From NCBI GenBank assembly GCA_028282595.1, contig JANQHQ010000007.1:1-64000 (forward strand): DNA of 64,000 nt, in the 5' to 3' direction. Below the pieces are notes generated by a model, which was given only the letters and a program-made list of their open reading frames with translations, did no database searches and had not been told where the DNA came from. Within the stretch, counting starts at the first letter, position 1; each line of letters opens with the position of its first letter. This DNA is from Chlorobium sp. GTDB lineage: Bacteria; Bacteroidota; Chlorobiia; Chlorobiales; Chlorobiaceae. This document shows positions 10,296-18,056 of this stretch, in pieces. Position numbers and translations under genes: made by a program.

Positions 10296-10445
10296 GGCAC
10301 CTCTATTACTTGTCGTGAGCGGGCTGAAGACAAGTCGGACGGAGCACAGAAACCGGAGTCCCGACAAGTCGGGATGAGGATTTCGATCCCGACAAGGTCG
10401 GGACAACGAAGTATTCAGGTCGCGCAACAAATTAATAGAGGTGCC
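10296..10445. repeat. MITE-like inverted-repeat element
   Basis: Perfect 13-bp terminal inverted repeats (GGCACCTCTATTA and its complement) bound a 150-bp segment with two internal hairpins. ATAGAGGTGCCC, the right end, recurs at 13934-13945 just upstream of the methyltransferase gene. No transposase is present, so this would be non-autonomous. Confidence 0.5.
10359..10403. repeat. Two TCCCGAC/GTCGGGA hairpins
   Basis: TCCCGAC-AA-GTCGGGA (10359-10374) and TCCCGAC-AAG-GTCGGGA (10387-10403) are separated by 12 bases. The same GTCGGGA core is in the long palindrome at 37681-37722 and in the element at 56814-56910, marking a dispersed repeat family. Confidence 0.65.
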
Positions 10446-10594
10446 CATGAATCGCTTTGTCCATATTCCGGCTTACCGAACCGCCGTGCCGGCATCTTGT
10501 CCGTATTTGGACAAAATCCAAATAGTTGGTATCATTCTTCGTGGATATCGGGTTTTGCGCCACTGCACTAACGGCCCCCTGGAGAACGGGCGTC

Positions 10595-11596
10595 ATGAAA
10601 AAGTATTCTACGATGGGATCCGGGGCTGCCGAGGCCGGTCTTCATACTTCAGGCGATGAAAAGAACACGCGTACTGCGTGGGATTTTGTGCACGCCTTCG
10701 GGGAGTTTCCCCAGGGAGTGCGTCATATCATACTGCCGTCGGGTATGGAACTGCTGTTCATGGACTTCAAAACTCATGCACCGGCAAGAAATGTCTTTTC
10801 AATCGATCAGGCGCCGCTCATCTTCTCCTTTCATATGTCGGGATTCGGTCGCGCCCGCATGACCTATTCCCGGACTCGCGAAGAGACCGTCAACGGCGAA
10901 CCGGGCAGAACGATAATCTCGTTTACCCCCGATGCAAAGTGTGAAACAGAGACACTCCTCGGTCAGCACTATCGCGTGCTCAACATCTATATCTCGCCGA
11001 GCCGCCTCTATTCGCAGTTGGGCGAAGAGCCGGACATGGTTCCCCGCGCCATGCGACCCGCCCTTGAAGGTTCCGGAGCGCTTCCCTACACTCGTTCCGC
11101 TCCGATGAGCCCCCAGACGCGCGTTATCCTCGACCAGATATTCAATTCTCCTTACCAGGGAGTACTCCGGGACATGCACCTGGAGTATAAAAGCATGGAG
11201 CTTATCATCAGGCAACTGTACGAGGCGCAGGGTTCGGAGGTTACAACAAGGCAGTCGACATTGCGTCCCAACGATATCGAGCGCATACGGGAGGCGGAGA
11301 GGATTTTAACGAGCGATCTCGAAAATCCGCCTACCCTGGAAGAGATGGCCCGCCAGGTAGGAATCAATACCACAAAACTGAAACAGGGATTCCGGGAGGT
11401 GTTCGGTACGACGGCGTACGCTCTGCTTCGACAGGAGAGACTGCGGAGGGCGGACCGTCTTCTCAGGGAAGAGCGTATGAGCATCACCGAAATTGCCCAT
11501 CATCTCGGCTTCAGCGATACCTCCCACTTTATCCGGGAGTTTGCCAAACACTACGGAACGACTCCGGGCAGGTTCACCAGAACCTCGCTTCGGTAA
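10595..11596 (+). CDS. AraC-family transcriptional regulator (PchR/YbtA-like)
   Basis: The 333-residue product has a sensor-like N-terminal half and a C-terminal AraC DNA-binding domain with two helix-turn-helix units (NPPTLEEMARQVGINTTKLK and MSITEIAHHLGFSDTSHFIREF, then HYGTTPGRF). The N-terminal half resembles PchR/YbtA regulators of siderophore receptors (LGQHYRVLNIYISPSRLY). ATG 10595 follows GGAGAACGGGC; a farther upstream start at 10526 lacks family similarity. It directly precedes a TonB-dependent receptor and probably activates that operon in response to the imported ligand. The ligand is inferred, not shown. Confidence 0.88.
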   Translation: MKKYSTMGSGAAEAGLHTSGDEKNTRTAWDFVHAFGEFPQGVRHIILPSGMELLFMDFKTHAPARNVFSIDQAPLIFSFHMSGFGRARMTYSRTREETVNGEPGRTIISFTPDAKCETETLLGQHYRVLNIYISPSRLYSQLGEEPDMVPRAMRPALEGSGALPYTRSAPMSPQTRVILDQIFNSPYQGVLRDMHLEYKSMELIIRQLYEAQGSEVTTRQSTLRPNDIERIREAERILTSDLENPPTLEEMARQVGINTTKLKQGFREVFGTTAYALLRQERLRRADRLLREERMSITEIAHHLGFSDTSHFIREFAKHYGTTPGRFTRTSLR

Positions 11597-11678
11597 TTCT
11601 TTTCCCGGCAACACCGGTAAGCGCGGATCGACCGGCGATTTGCTTCCCCATGTTCAATTAATGCAACCTTGAATACTA

Positions 11679-11749
11679 TACGCGGAAAGGTTCTCTGCGT
11701 AAATACCTTCGATCAGCAATTCTGCGGTCCGTAAGAGGGTCGCTCTGCG
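11679..11749 (+). promoter_or_regulatory. Candidate operator region of the receptor operon
   Basis: An imperfect inverted repeat with TACGC/GCGTA ends (11679-11701) is followed by three TCTGCG direct repeats (11694, 11721, 11744) in the 178-bp gap before the receptor gene. AraC-type activators commonly use direct repeats, so this is a plausible binding region for the adjacent regulator. No assay or family motif supports it. Confidence 0.3.
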
Positions 11750-11774
11750 GAATTAAAACGGATGGAGGTATTTC

Positions 11775-13922
11775 ATGTTTTCAAAGCAACGCGTCTTGTA
11801 TATACTTGCCGCCGCGATGTGCATATCGTCGGTGCTCCCGCTCTCTTTCTCCCCGCTTTCGGCACAGGAGACGATGCCGGTTCAGGACGATTCCGTCAAC
11901 CGGGAAGACGACGAGAAAAAGCGCCCGGTTTTCAAGATGAACACCATTGTCGTGACGGCGGAAAAACGCGAAAGCGATATCCGGGAAATTCCGGGCAGCG
12001 TGTCGGTCGTCAGTGATGTGCAGGTCGATGACTACGACATCGAAAGTACCATGGATATCGTCAACATGACGCCGAATCTCTATATCACCGAGACCGGCAA
12101 CGCCCTGATGACGACGTTCGCGGCCATGCGCGGTATCACCGGAAGTATGTCTCAGATACCCGCGGTGGGTTTTTACGTGGACGACGTCTATTACTCGTCG
12201 CTGGATATCGGTCTTTTCGACGTGGAGCGGATCGAGGTGCTGCGCGGTCCCCAGGGAACGCTTTACGGAAGGAACGCCGAAGCGGGGATCATCAACATCG
12301 TTACGAAGCAGCCGTCCGATACCTGGGAGACCTCTCTGCGCCTCGATGCGGGCGAATACGATACCTTCGATGCGAAGGGTTCCCTGAGCGGCCCGATTAT
12401 TGACGACAGGCTCGCTTTCAGGGCGGCGTTTCGCTACTACGATACCGACGGGTACTTTAAAGACCGGGTAAGCGGCGCGGACGATGTCGGCAGCGCCGAA
12501 AGCGTCGATGCGCGATTCTCCCTGAGAAGCACGCCGTCGGATAATCTCGACCTCACGCTTACCTACGATCTGCAGCGCTACGACAGTCCCAAATATGCGC
12601 ACTTCGCCCCGCTCGACGGGGGGGATCTGCGCGAATCGATCACGGTCGATTATCCGGGAGAGACAAGCAAAGACGCCGACGGCGCTGCTCTCAGGGCGGA
12701 ATACCGGATGGGGGACGTCCGGCTGGTTTCGGTAACGTCGGGGCGCGGTGAGGACCATTTCATAAACAACGACATCGATTTCATGCCGCTCGATCTCATG
12801 AGGCTTACGGTTGCGAGAGATCTTACGTCATGGACCCAGGAGTTCCGTGTGCTCTCCGATACGGAAGACGAGCCGTTCCAGTGGCTGGGCGGACTGTTTC
12901 TCTTGTCGGAAGAGGATGACCGGCACTACGAAACCTGGATGAATTTCATGAACATGGGGATGGGTATGCCCGGTGAAACGCTTACCCAGAAAAGCGGAAC
13001 CGAAACCTTCGGCATAGCCTTTTTCGGAGAGGCCAGCTACAGGTTCAATGACCGCCTGAAGGCGACCCTGGGTATGCGCTATGATCGTGAGGAGAAAGAG
13101 TTTGATTACGAGCAGATTCCCGGCGGGCCTGTGTTTGCCGCCATGTTCGGGTATCCTGCCGATGCGGGTTCGGCGGACGACGTTTTCGATGCATGGCTGC
13201 CGAAGGCGGCGCTCAGTTACACGTTTTCCGACGAGGTTATGTCCTATGTCAGTGTTTCCCGTGGATTCAGAAGCGGCGGTTTCAACGACAAGGAGCTGAT
13301 GGGCGTATCGTTCAAGCCCGAGTTCACCTGGAATTACGAGTTGGGAGCCAAGACTTCATGGCTGGACGGCCGGCTGCAGGTGAACGCTGCGCTGTTCTAC
13401 ATAGACTGGTCGGATATGCAGGTTGAGATCATGACCGAAGGCGGTACGTCGTTCTGGCTGGACAACGCGGCCAAAGCGACCAGCAAGGGAGCCGAGCTCG
13501 AACTGTTCGCCCGCCCGATGACGGGGCTCGAACTGATAGCGGGAGCGGCCTACACCGACGCCTCTTATGACGACTATCGTCGTGGTCCCGAGGTGTTCGA
13601 CGGCAAAAAGGTGATCGATTCCCCCGAATTCACCCTGAATCTCGGGGGGACCTACCGTTTCGGCGGTGGATTTCTGGTCAATGCGATCTACAACCATTTC
13701 GGTGAAATCTACTATGATCCGGCCAATACCCGGTCGCAGGAGAACTACGGTCTTCTGTCCGCCAAAATCGGTTACGAGACCGAACATCTCGACGTCTATT
13801 TCTACGGCCGGAATCTTTTCGACAAGGAGTACGCCACCCGGGCTTTCGAGGTGAACGACACCTGGTACGGCCGTGCGGGAGAACCGAGGACATTCGGTGT
13901 GACGGTGTCGGGGCGGTTATAG
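11775..13922 (+). CDS. TonB-dependent outer-membrane receptor
   Basis: A 715-residue receptor for active import across the outer membrane. It begins with a signal peptide (MFSKQRVLYILAAAMCISSV, cleavage likely after LSAQ), then a TonB-box-like NTIVVTAEKRESD, a plug domain (IPGSVSVVS to GPQGTLYGRNAEAGIINIVTKQP) and a 22-strand-type barrel ending in the aromatic-rich strand RTFGVTVSGRL. A GGAGG ribosome-binding site lies seven bases upstream. Regulator and downstream ECF transporter genes suggest a metal-chelate or tetrapyrrole-like substrate; the plug resembles FyuA/FepA-group receptors. The true ligand cannot be read from sequence. Confidence 0.94.
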   Translation: MFSKQRVLYILAAAMCISSVLPLSFSPLSAQETMPVQDDSVNREDDEKKRPVFKMNTIVVTAEKRESDIREIPGSVSVVSDVQVDDYDIESTMDIVNMTPNLYITETGNALMTTFAAMRGITGSMSQIPAVGFYVDDVYYSSLDIGLFDVERIEVLRGPQGTLYGRNAEAGIINIVTKQPSDTWETSLRLDAGEYDTFDAKGSLSGPIIDDRLAFRAAFRYYDTDGYFKDRVSGADDVGSAESVDARFSLRSTPSDNLDLTLTYDLQRYDSPKYAHFAPLDGGDLRESITVDYPGETSKDADGAALRAEYRMGDVRLVSVTSGRGEDHFINNDIDFMPLDLMRLTVARDLTSWTQEFRVLSDTEDEPFQWLGGLFLLSEEDDRHYETWMNFMNMGMGMPGETLTQKSGTETFGIAFFGEASYRFNDRLKATLGMRYDREEKEFDYEQIPGGPVFAAMFGYPADAGSADDVFDAWLPKAALSYTFSDEVMSYVSVSRGFRSGGFNDKELMGVSFKPEFTWNYELGAKTSWLDGRLQVNAALFYIDWSDMQVEIMTEGGTSFWLDNAAKATSKGAELELFARPMTGLELIAGAAYTDASYDDYRRGPEVFDGKKVIDSPEFTLNLGGTYRFGGGFLVNAIYNHFGEIYYDPANTRSQENYGLLSAKIGYETEHLDVYFYGRNLFDKEYATRAFEVNDTWYGRAGEPRTFGVTVSGRL

Positions 13923-13933
13923 CAAACAAATAC

Positions 13934-13945
13934 ATAGAGGTGCCC
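13934..13945 (+). repeat. Third copy of the ATAGAGGTGCCC motif
   Basis: Identical to the right terminal motif of the 10296-10445 element and placed 26 bases before the methyltransferase start, so it may also act in that leader. Confidence 0.4.
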
Positions 13946-13970
13946 GTGAACGTAAAAGAGGAATTTTCGT

Positions 13971-14603
13971 ATGAGTACGGAGACATACGGTAAAAAGCTT
14001 CCGCAGGCAGCGAAGCCGTCGGGATTCAAGGGTATGGTGCTGGCGTACCTGATGAGAAGTGTGCACAGGGGTGAGTACCGCGCCGTCGCGGAAGCCCTCC
14101 GGCTCGTGTCCGATGACCGTTTTCTCGAGATCGGTTGCGGTTCAGGCTTCTTTTTGTGGAAATACGCTTCCGGTACGGCGGCGAGTGCGGGACTGGATCA
14201 TTCGGCCGATATGGTGGCGATGGCCGGACGCCGCAACCGCCGGCGGGTGCAATCCGGTACGACGGAGCTCAGACAAGGCGATGCCTCGTCATTGCCTTGG
14301 CAGGACGGTTCATTCACCGCGGCGGCGGCAGTCGCCACCTTTATGTTCTGGCCGCAGCCGCAGGACGCGTTGAAGGAGATTCACCGGGTTCTCCTGCCGG
14401 GAGGCCGCCTGGTGATCAGTCTGGGCTGGAACGCGGATGACGGCCTGGACCACGCCGGGCACGTGGAGAAGTACGGCATCAGGATCTACTCGGGAGCCGA
14501 GCTGCAGGCCATGCTTGAGCGTGCCGGATTTTCCCGTGTGTCGATTACCCGCACGAAAGCCTTCATGTCGCCGGGCCTGATGGTCTGCACGGCGATCAGG
14601 TGA
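13971..14603 (+). CDS. Class I SAM-dependent methyltransferase
   Basis: The 210-residue product has the Rossmann methyltransferase core: motif I FLEIGCGSGFFLW (about residues 50-62), an acidic loop GLDHSADMV, motif LRQGDASSLPWQDGSF, and the post-II segment LKEIHRVLLPGGRLVISLGW. It is closest in look to UbiE/Methyltransf_11 small-molecule enzymes. Being between a TonB-dependent receptor and an ECF transporter, it may modify the imported compound, as methyltransferases in metallophore or corrinoid/tetrapyrrole clusters do; that is inference. Ribosome-binding site GAGGAA precedes the ATG. Confidence 0.85.
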   Translation: MSTETYGKKLPQAAKPSGFKGMVLAYLMRSVHRGEYRAVAEALRLVSDDRFLEIGCGSGFFLWKYASGTAASAGLDHSADMVAMAGRRNRRRVQSGTTELRQGDASSLPWQDGSFTAAAAVATFMFWPQPQDALKEIHRVLLPGGRLVISLGWNADDGLDHAGHVEKYGIRIYSGAELQAMLERAGFSRVSITRTKAFMSPGLMVCTAIR

Positions 14604-14670
14604 GTCGGCGGTGTGCATCGACCCGAGTGTGGCGCGGGTCGGGTATGTCAACAACCAGAGAAAGCTGTTC

Positions 14671-15270
14671 ATGGCTGAGGAAAACAGGCGGCTCGACGCC
14701 AGGGATTTGATAACGATCGGTGTTTTTTCAGCGGTTATCGTTGTTCTGATCTTCGTCGGAGGGGTGTTTTTCGCGATCAATCCGGTTCTGACGTTCTGGA
14801 CGCCCGCGGCGTGCGCCCTGTTGCCGGGGCCGGCCTTCCTGCTGCTTGCCGCGAAGGTGAGGAAGAGGGGGGTGATCGCGATCTGCGGGCTGGTTGTCGG
14901 TCTGGTGGTGTTCGTTACGGGAATGTTCTGGGGCATCGCCGTCGGCTATGTCGTGCTGGGCGCTCTGGGGGATGCGATCGCATCGAGCGGCGGCTACGGG
15001 AGTTTCGCCCGGAACGCGGTCGCCTACATCCTTTTTTCCCTGAGCTTTTGCATATCCTTCATCGTGTTTTTCACGAATCGCTCCTACTGGCTCTCCTCCA
15101 TGGCGAGCAGCTCGGCCGACGAGGCGTATTTCGAGACGATGATCGCCGCCGCCAGGGAATGGATTCTCCCTGTTATGATCGCCGGTACGGTCCTGAGCGC
15201 CCTTTTGAGCGCTCTTGTCGGCAGAAGGCTTCTGAAGCGGCAGTTCGAAAAGGCGGGCATCGTTTCCTGA
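14671..15270 (+). CDS. ECF transporter substrate-binding (S) component, MptD/Trep_Strep-like
   Basis: A 199-residue protein with five to six hydrophobic helices (starting DLITIGVFSAVIVVLIFVGGVFF, then an LTFWTPAACALLPGPAFLLLAAK segment, then GLVVGLVVFVTGMFWGIAVGYVVLGALGD). This matches the MptD (Trep_Strep) family of S components, whose substrates are poorly known. ATG 14671 (MAEENRRLDARDL) is preferred to one 60 bases upstream. The next two genes supply the T component and the ATPases, completing the transporter in order S-T-A. Confidence 0.8.
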   Translation: MAEENRRLDARDLITIGVFSAVIVVLIFVGGVFFAINPVLTFWTPAACALLPGPAFLLLAAKVRKRGVIAICGLVVGLVVFVTGMFWGIAVGYVVLGALGDAIASSGGYGSFARNAVAYILFSLSFCISFIVFFTNRSYWLSSMASSSADEAYFETMIAAAREWILPVMIAGTVLSALLSALVGRRLLKRQFEKAGIVS

Positions 15271-15281
15271 CGGGTGAAGGA

Positions 15282-16004
15282 ATGGCTGACAACAGGGGGA
15301 GGGCTGTTACTATAGATCCGAGGACAAGGATCTTTTTTCTCCTTATCGGCAATCTCTTCATCGTTTTCGCCCCGACGCAGGCCGTCGAGGCCGGTTTCGT
15401 GCTGTTTTTCCTGCTTGCGGCCGTTGTGCTCGGTGCAGCGCCACAGGCGCTGAAAACGGCCGCCGCCTATCTGCTGCTCATCGTCCTGCAGGCGTTCTCC
15501 GCCGGGTGGACCCGGATGTGGTGGGGGATGATGCTGTTTACCTTTTCCCAGTTCATGACCATGGTGCTGCCTTACGCGCTTCTTGCCGTGATACTGGTCT
15601 CCACCACGAAGGTGAGCGAATTCATGGAAGCGCTCTACAGGTTGCGCGTATCGAAAAAACTCGTCATTCCCTTTGCGGTGATGATTCGCTATGCGCCCGC
15701 GGTGCTCCAGGAGTTTGCGATGATCAGGGACGCCATGAGAATGCGGGGGATCAGTCCCTCGCTTTTCGGCTTTGTTCGCCGTCCGCTCGAGACCGTCGAA
15801 TGCTTCTATGTGCCGATGCTCATGAGCGCGGCGAGGGTCGCCGACGAGTTATCGGCCGCCGCGGTCGCGCGGGGGATCGAAAGCAAGGCGAGAAGGACCT
15901 GCCTCGTGCCCATGAGGTTCGGTATCGCGGACTTCGCCTTTCTGGCGCTGCTCGTCGCGGTGCTCGTCGTTGAGATCGTCATAAACATAACGGCGCCGAT
16001 ATGA
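15282..16004 (+). CDS. ECF transporter transmembrane (T) component
   Basis: EcfT/CbiQ-type protein of 240 residues that couples the S component to the ATPases. Helices are FFLLIGNLFIVFAPTQ, a FVLFFLLAAVVLGAAPQAL segment and others; the two conserved cytoplasmic motifs ending in Ala-Arg-Gly-type coupling helices are visible as MRDAMRMRGIS-like and ELSAAAVARGIES. The ATG at 15282 is the first in frame that gives a CbiQ-like N-terminus; anything upstream reads through the S gene out of frame. Starts 12 bases after the S gene stop. Confidence 0.88.
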   Translation: MADNRGRAVTIDPRTRIFFLLIGNLFIVFAPTQAVEAGFVLFFLLAAVVLGAAPQALKTAAAYLLLIVLQAFSAGWTRMWWGMMLFTFSQFMTMVLPYALLAVILVSTTKVSEFMEALYRLRVSKKLVIPFAVMIRYAPAVLQEFAMIRDAMRMRGISPSLFGFVRRPLETVECFYVPMLMSAARVADELSAAAVARGIESKARRTCLVPMRFGIADFAFLALLVAVLVVEIVINITAPI

Positions 16005-16068
16005 GCGGGCTCACAACGGTCATGCCGGTGCGCCGGGTTTACGCTCCGCCGGAAAGGAGAAACCGGCG

Positions 16069-17577
16069 TTGCTGAGATACGATGACGTCTCCTGCACCTA
16101 CGGCGAGGCGGACCGGCCGTCCGTGCAGAACGTCGATCTCTCGATCGGCGAGGGGCGGTGCGTGCTCTTGTGCGGAAGAAGCGGTTGCGGCAAGACGTCC
16201 CTGCTCAGGATCTGCAACGGCCTGATCCCGAACTTTTACGGCGGCCGCATCACGGGAAACGTCCTCTATCGCGACAAAAGTCTGCTCGGCATGCCGGTTT
16301 CGGATATCGTCGGCATTGCGGGCACCGTCTTCCAGGACCCCAAGACACAGTTTTTCACCACGGACGCCACGAGCGAGGTGGCTTTCGGGGTGGAAAACCT
16401 GGCGGTGGAGGAAGAGAAGCTTCGCGGGGTTGTCGACGGCGCTTTCAGGGCGATGAATATAGAGGCGTTGAAGGAGAGAAGCGTGTTTACCCTTTCGGGC
16501 GGCGAAAAACAGCAGGTAGCCATCGCATCGATCTACGCCATGAACCCGGCGATCTACCTGCTGGACGAACCGTCGTCGAACCTCGACCACGATGCGATCG
16601 GCAAGCTCGCGCACATCATCGGCCGGTTGAAGTCGGAAGGCAAGACCGTCGTTCTGGCCGAGCACAGGCTCTACTATTTACGGGATGTCGTGGACGACAT
16701 CTGCTATCTGGACGGTGGACGTGTCGTCCGGCGTTGGACGACCGGGGAGTTCCTGGCGATGCGCGCCGGAGAGCGGCGGTCGCTGGGGCTCAGAACCATG
16801 AATCTGGCCGAAGAGAGCCCGCGGGTGCAACGAACGGCGAGTGGTGCGGAGTGCCTGCGGCTGGAAGGTGTGGCTGTTTTTTACGGGAAGAGGCCGGTGC
16901 TCGAAGGAATCGATCTGCGGGCTGAAAAAGGGGAGTGTGTCGGGATTGTCGGCAAAAACGGTGTCGGCAAATCCCTTTTCGTCAGGGCGCTGACCGGCCT
17001 TCACGGCGACTGCCGGGGAACGTTCACGGTGAACGGCAGAGCCGCCGGACGCAGGGAGCGCCTGAAACGCGCATACCTTGTCATGCAGGACGTCGGTTAC
17101 CAGCTCTTTGCCGACAGTGTCGAAGAGGAGTGCCGTTTCGGCCTCGGAGGGGTGAGCGACAAAGCGGTCGCCGAGGTGTTGCGGCGACTGAATCTCCACG
17201 GGGAGAGGAAAAAACATCCGAACACGCTCTCGGCCGGCCAGAAGCAACGGCTGGCCGTGGCCGTCGGCGATGTCAGCGGGAAAGACATCCTGGTGTTCGA
17301 CGAGCCCACCTCCGGCCAGGATTACGAAAGCATGTTGCTGGTTTCCGGGTTGATCGGTGAACAGTGCGGGAAAGGGAAGCTGATCTTTGTCGTGACGCAC
17401 GATTACGAGTTCATCTGTGAAACCTGCACGAGGATCGTTCACTTTGGAGAAGGGGGGATAAAGGACGATTTTACACTGGATGGCAAAGCGTCCGGACGGC
17501 GGAAACCCCGGGAGATTTTCATGGAAGAAGAGCGTCTCCCCGGGATGTTCGCCGATGAGCCGGACGGGAACGATTGA
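16069..17577 (+). CDS. ECF transporter ATPase with two fused ABC domains (A1A2)
   Basis: A single 502-residue chain holds two complete ABC units. Domain 1: Walker A GRSGCGKTSLLRI, Q-loop FQDPKTQFF, signature LSGGEKQQVAIA, Walker B YLLDEPSSNLD. Domain 2 (about residues 265-480): GKNGVGKSLFVRAL, VMQDVGYQLFADSV, LSAGQKQRLAVA, LVFDEPTSGQD. So it replaces the usual EcfA and EcfA' pair. The start is a TTG at 16069 preceded by AAGGAG nine bases upstream; the ATG at 16001 that overlaps the T gene stop is out of frame. Confidence 0.93.
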   Translation: MLRYDDVSCTYGEADRPSVQNVDLSIGEGRCVLLCGRSGCGKTSLLRICNGLIPNFYGGRITGNVLYRDKSLLGMPVSDIVGIAGTVFQDPKTQFFTTDATSEVAFGVENLAVEEEKLRGVVDGAFRAMNIEALKERSVFTLSGGEKQQVAIASIYAMNPAIYLLDEPSSNLDHDAIGKLAHIIGRLKSEGKTVVLAEHRLYYLRDVVDDICYLDGGRVVRRWTTGEFLAMRAGERRSLGLRTMNLAEESPRVQRTASGAECLRLEGVAVFYGKRPVLEGIDLRAEKGECVGIVGKNGVGKSLFVRALTGLHGDCRGTFTVNGRAAGRRERLKRAYLVMQDVGYQLFADSVEEECRFGLGGVSDKAVAEVLRRLNLHGERKKHPNTLSAGQKQRLAVAVGDVSGKDILVFDEPTSGQDYESMLLVSGLIGEQCGKGKLIFVVTHDYEFICETCTRIVHFGEGGIKDDFTLDGKASGRRKPREIFMEEERLPGMFADEPDGND

Positions 17578-17598
17578 AAACGGCACGGGAGGTACGTC

Positions 17599-18006
17599 AT
17601 GGATGAACAGATGAGGTATTACAGTCGGAAGCTCGCGTTCGAGATTGATTCATGGGATCTCAAAACAGCCCTGGACCGGAAGGAAAACATTGTCGTGATA
17701 GACGCACGTTCGTTGGAAGCCTATCGCAACGAACACATTCCGGGAGCGATCAATCTTCCTCATCGGCGAATGGACGAGGGAACGACCGGGAACCTCGACA
17801 GAACGGCCTTGATCGTAGTCTACTGCGACGGAATCGGCTGTAATGCTTCCACCAAGGGTGCGGGAAACATGGTTAAACTCGGCTTCAGGGTGAAGGAACT
17901 GATCGGCGGTATGGACTGGTGGAAGCGGGACGGTTACCGGACCGAAGACCGTGCGGCAAACGGGGGTTCTCCCGGCTGCGGCTGCGGAGATTCTTTTGCC
18001 GGATGA
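17599..18006 (+). CDS. Rhodanese-domain protein
   Basis: A 135-residue single rhodanese domain: VVIDARSLEAYRNEHIPGAINLPH and the active-site loop VVYCDGIGCNAS, whose cysteines (CDGIGC) can carry a persulfide or, in arsenate/phosphatase relatives, other groups. The tail has a short Cys-rich end (GCGCGDSF). GGGAGG lies upstream of the ATG. It ends the uptake operon; sulfur-transfer or thiol handling linked to the imported compound is possible, but the domain is too generic to assign. Confidence 0.85.
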   Translation: MDEQMRYYSRKLAFEIDSWDLKTALDRKENIVVIDARSLEAYRNEHIPGAINLPHRRMDEGTTGNLDRTALIVVYCDGIGCNASTKGAGNMVKLGFRVKELIGGMDWWKRDGYRTEDRAANGGSPGCGCGDSFAG

Positions 18007-18056
18007 GGGAGGATGTGCCCCGGTTTTCCACGAAGTTGAAGGAGCGCGGGACGTTC

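Larger units (their letters stand above)
10226..10594. other. 369-bp gene-free gap rich in inverted repeats
   Basis: No convincing gene. It holds an inverted pair GGCACCTCTATTA (10296-10308) / TAATAGAGGTGCC (10433-10445) enclosing about 125 bases, and inside it two hairpins with cores TCCCGAC/GTCGGGA (10359-10374 and 10387-10403). The rest probably contains the promoter of the AraC-type gene. The small open frames that cross it run through the repeats and have no coding features. Confidence 0.6.

Noticed and set aside
16001..16068. ATG overlapping the ECF T-gene stop as start of the ATPase
   Set aside because: It is in a different frame from the ATPase coding sequence.
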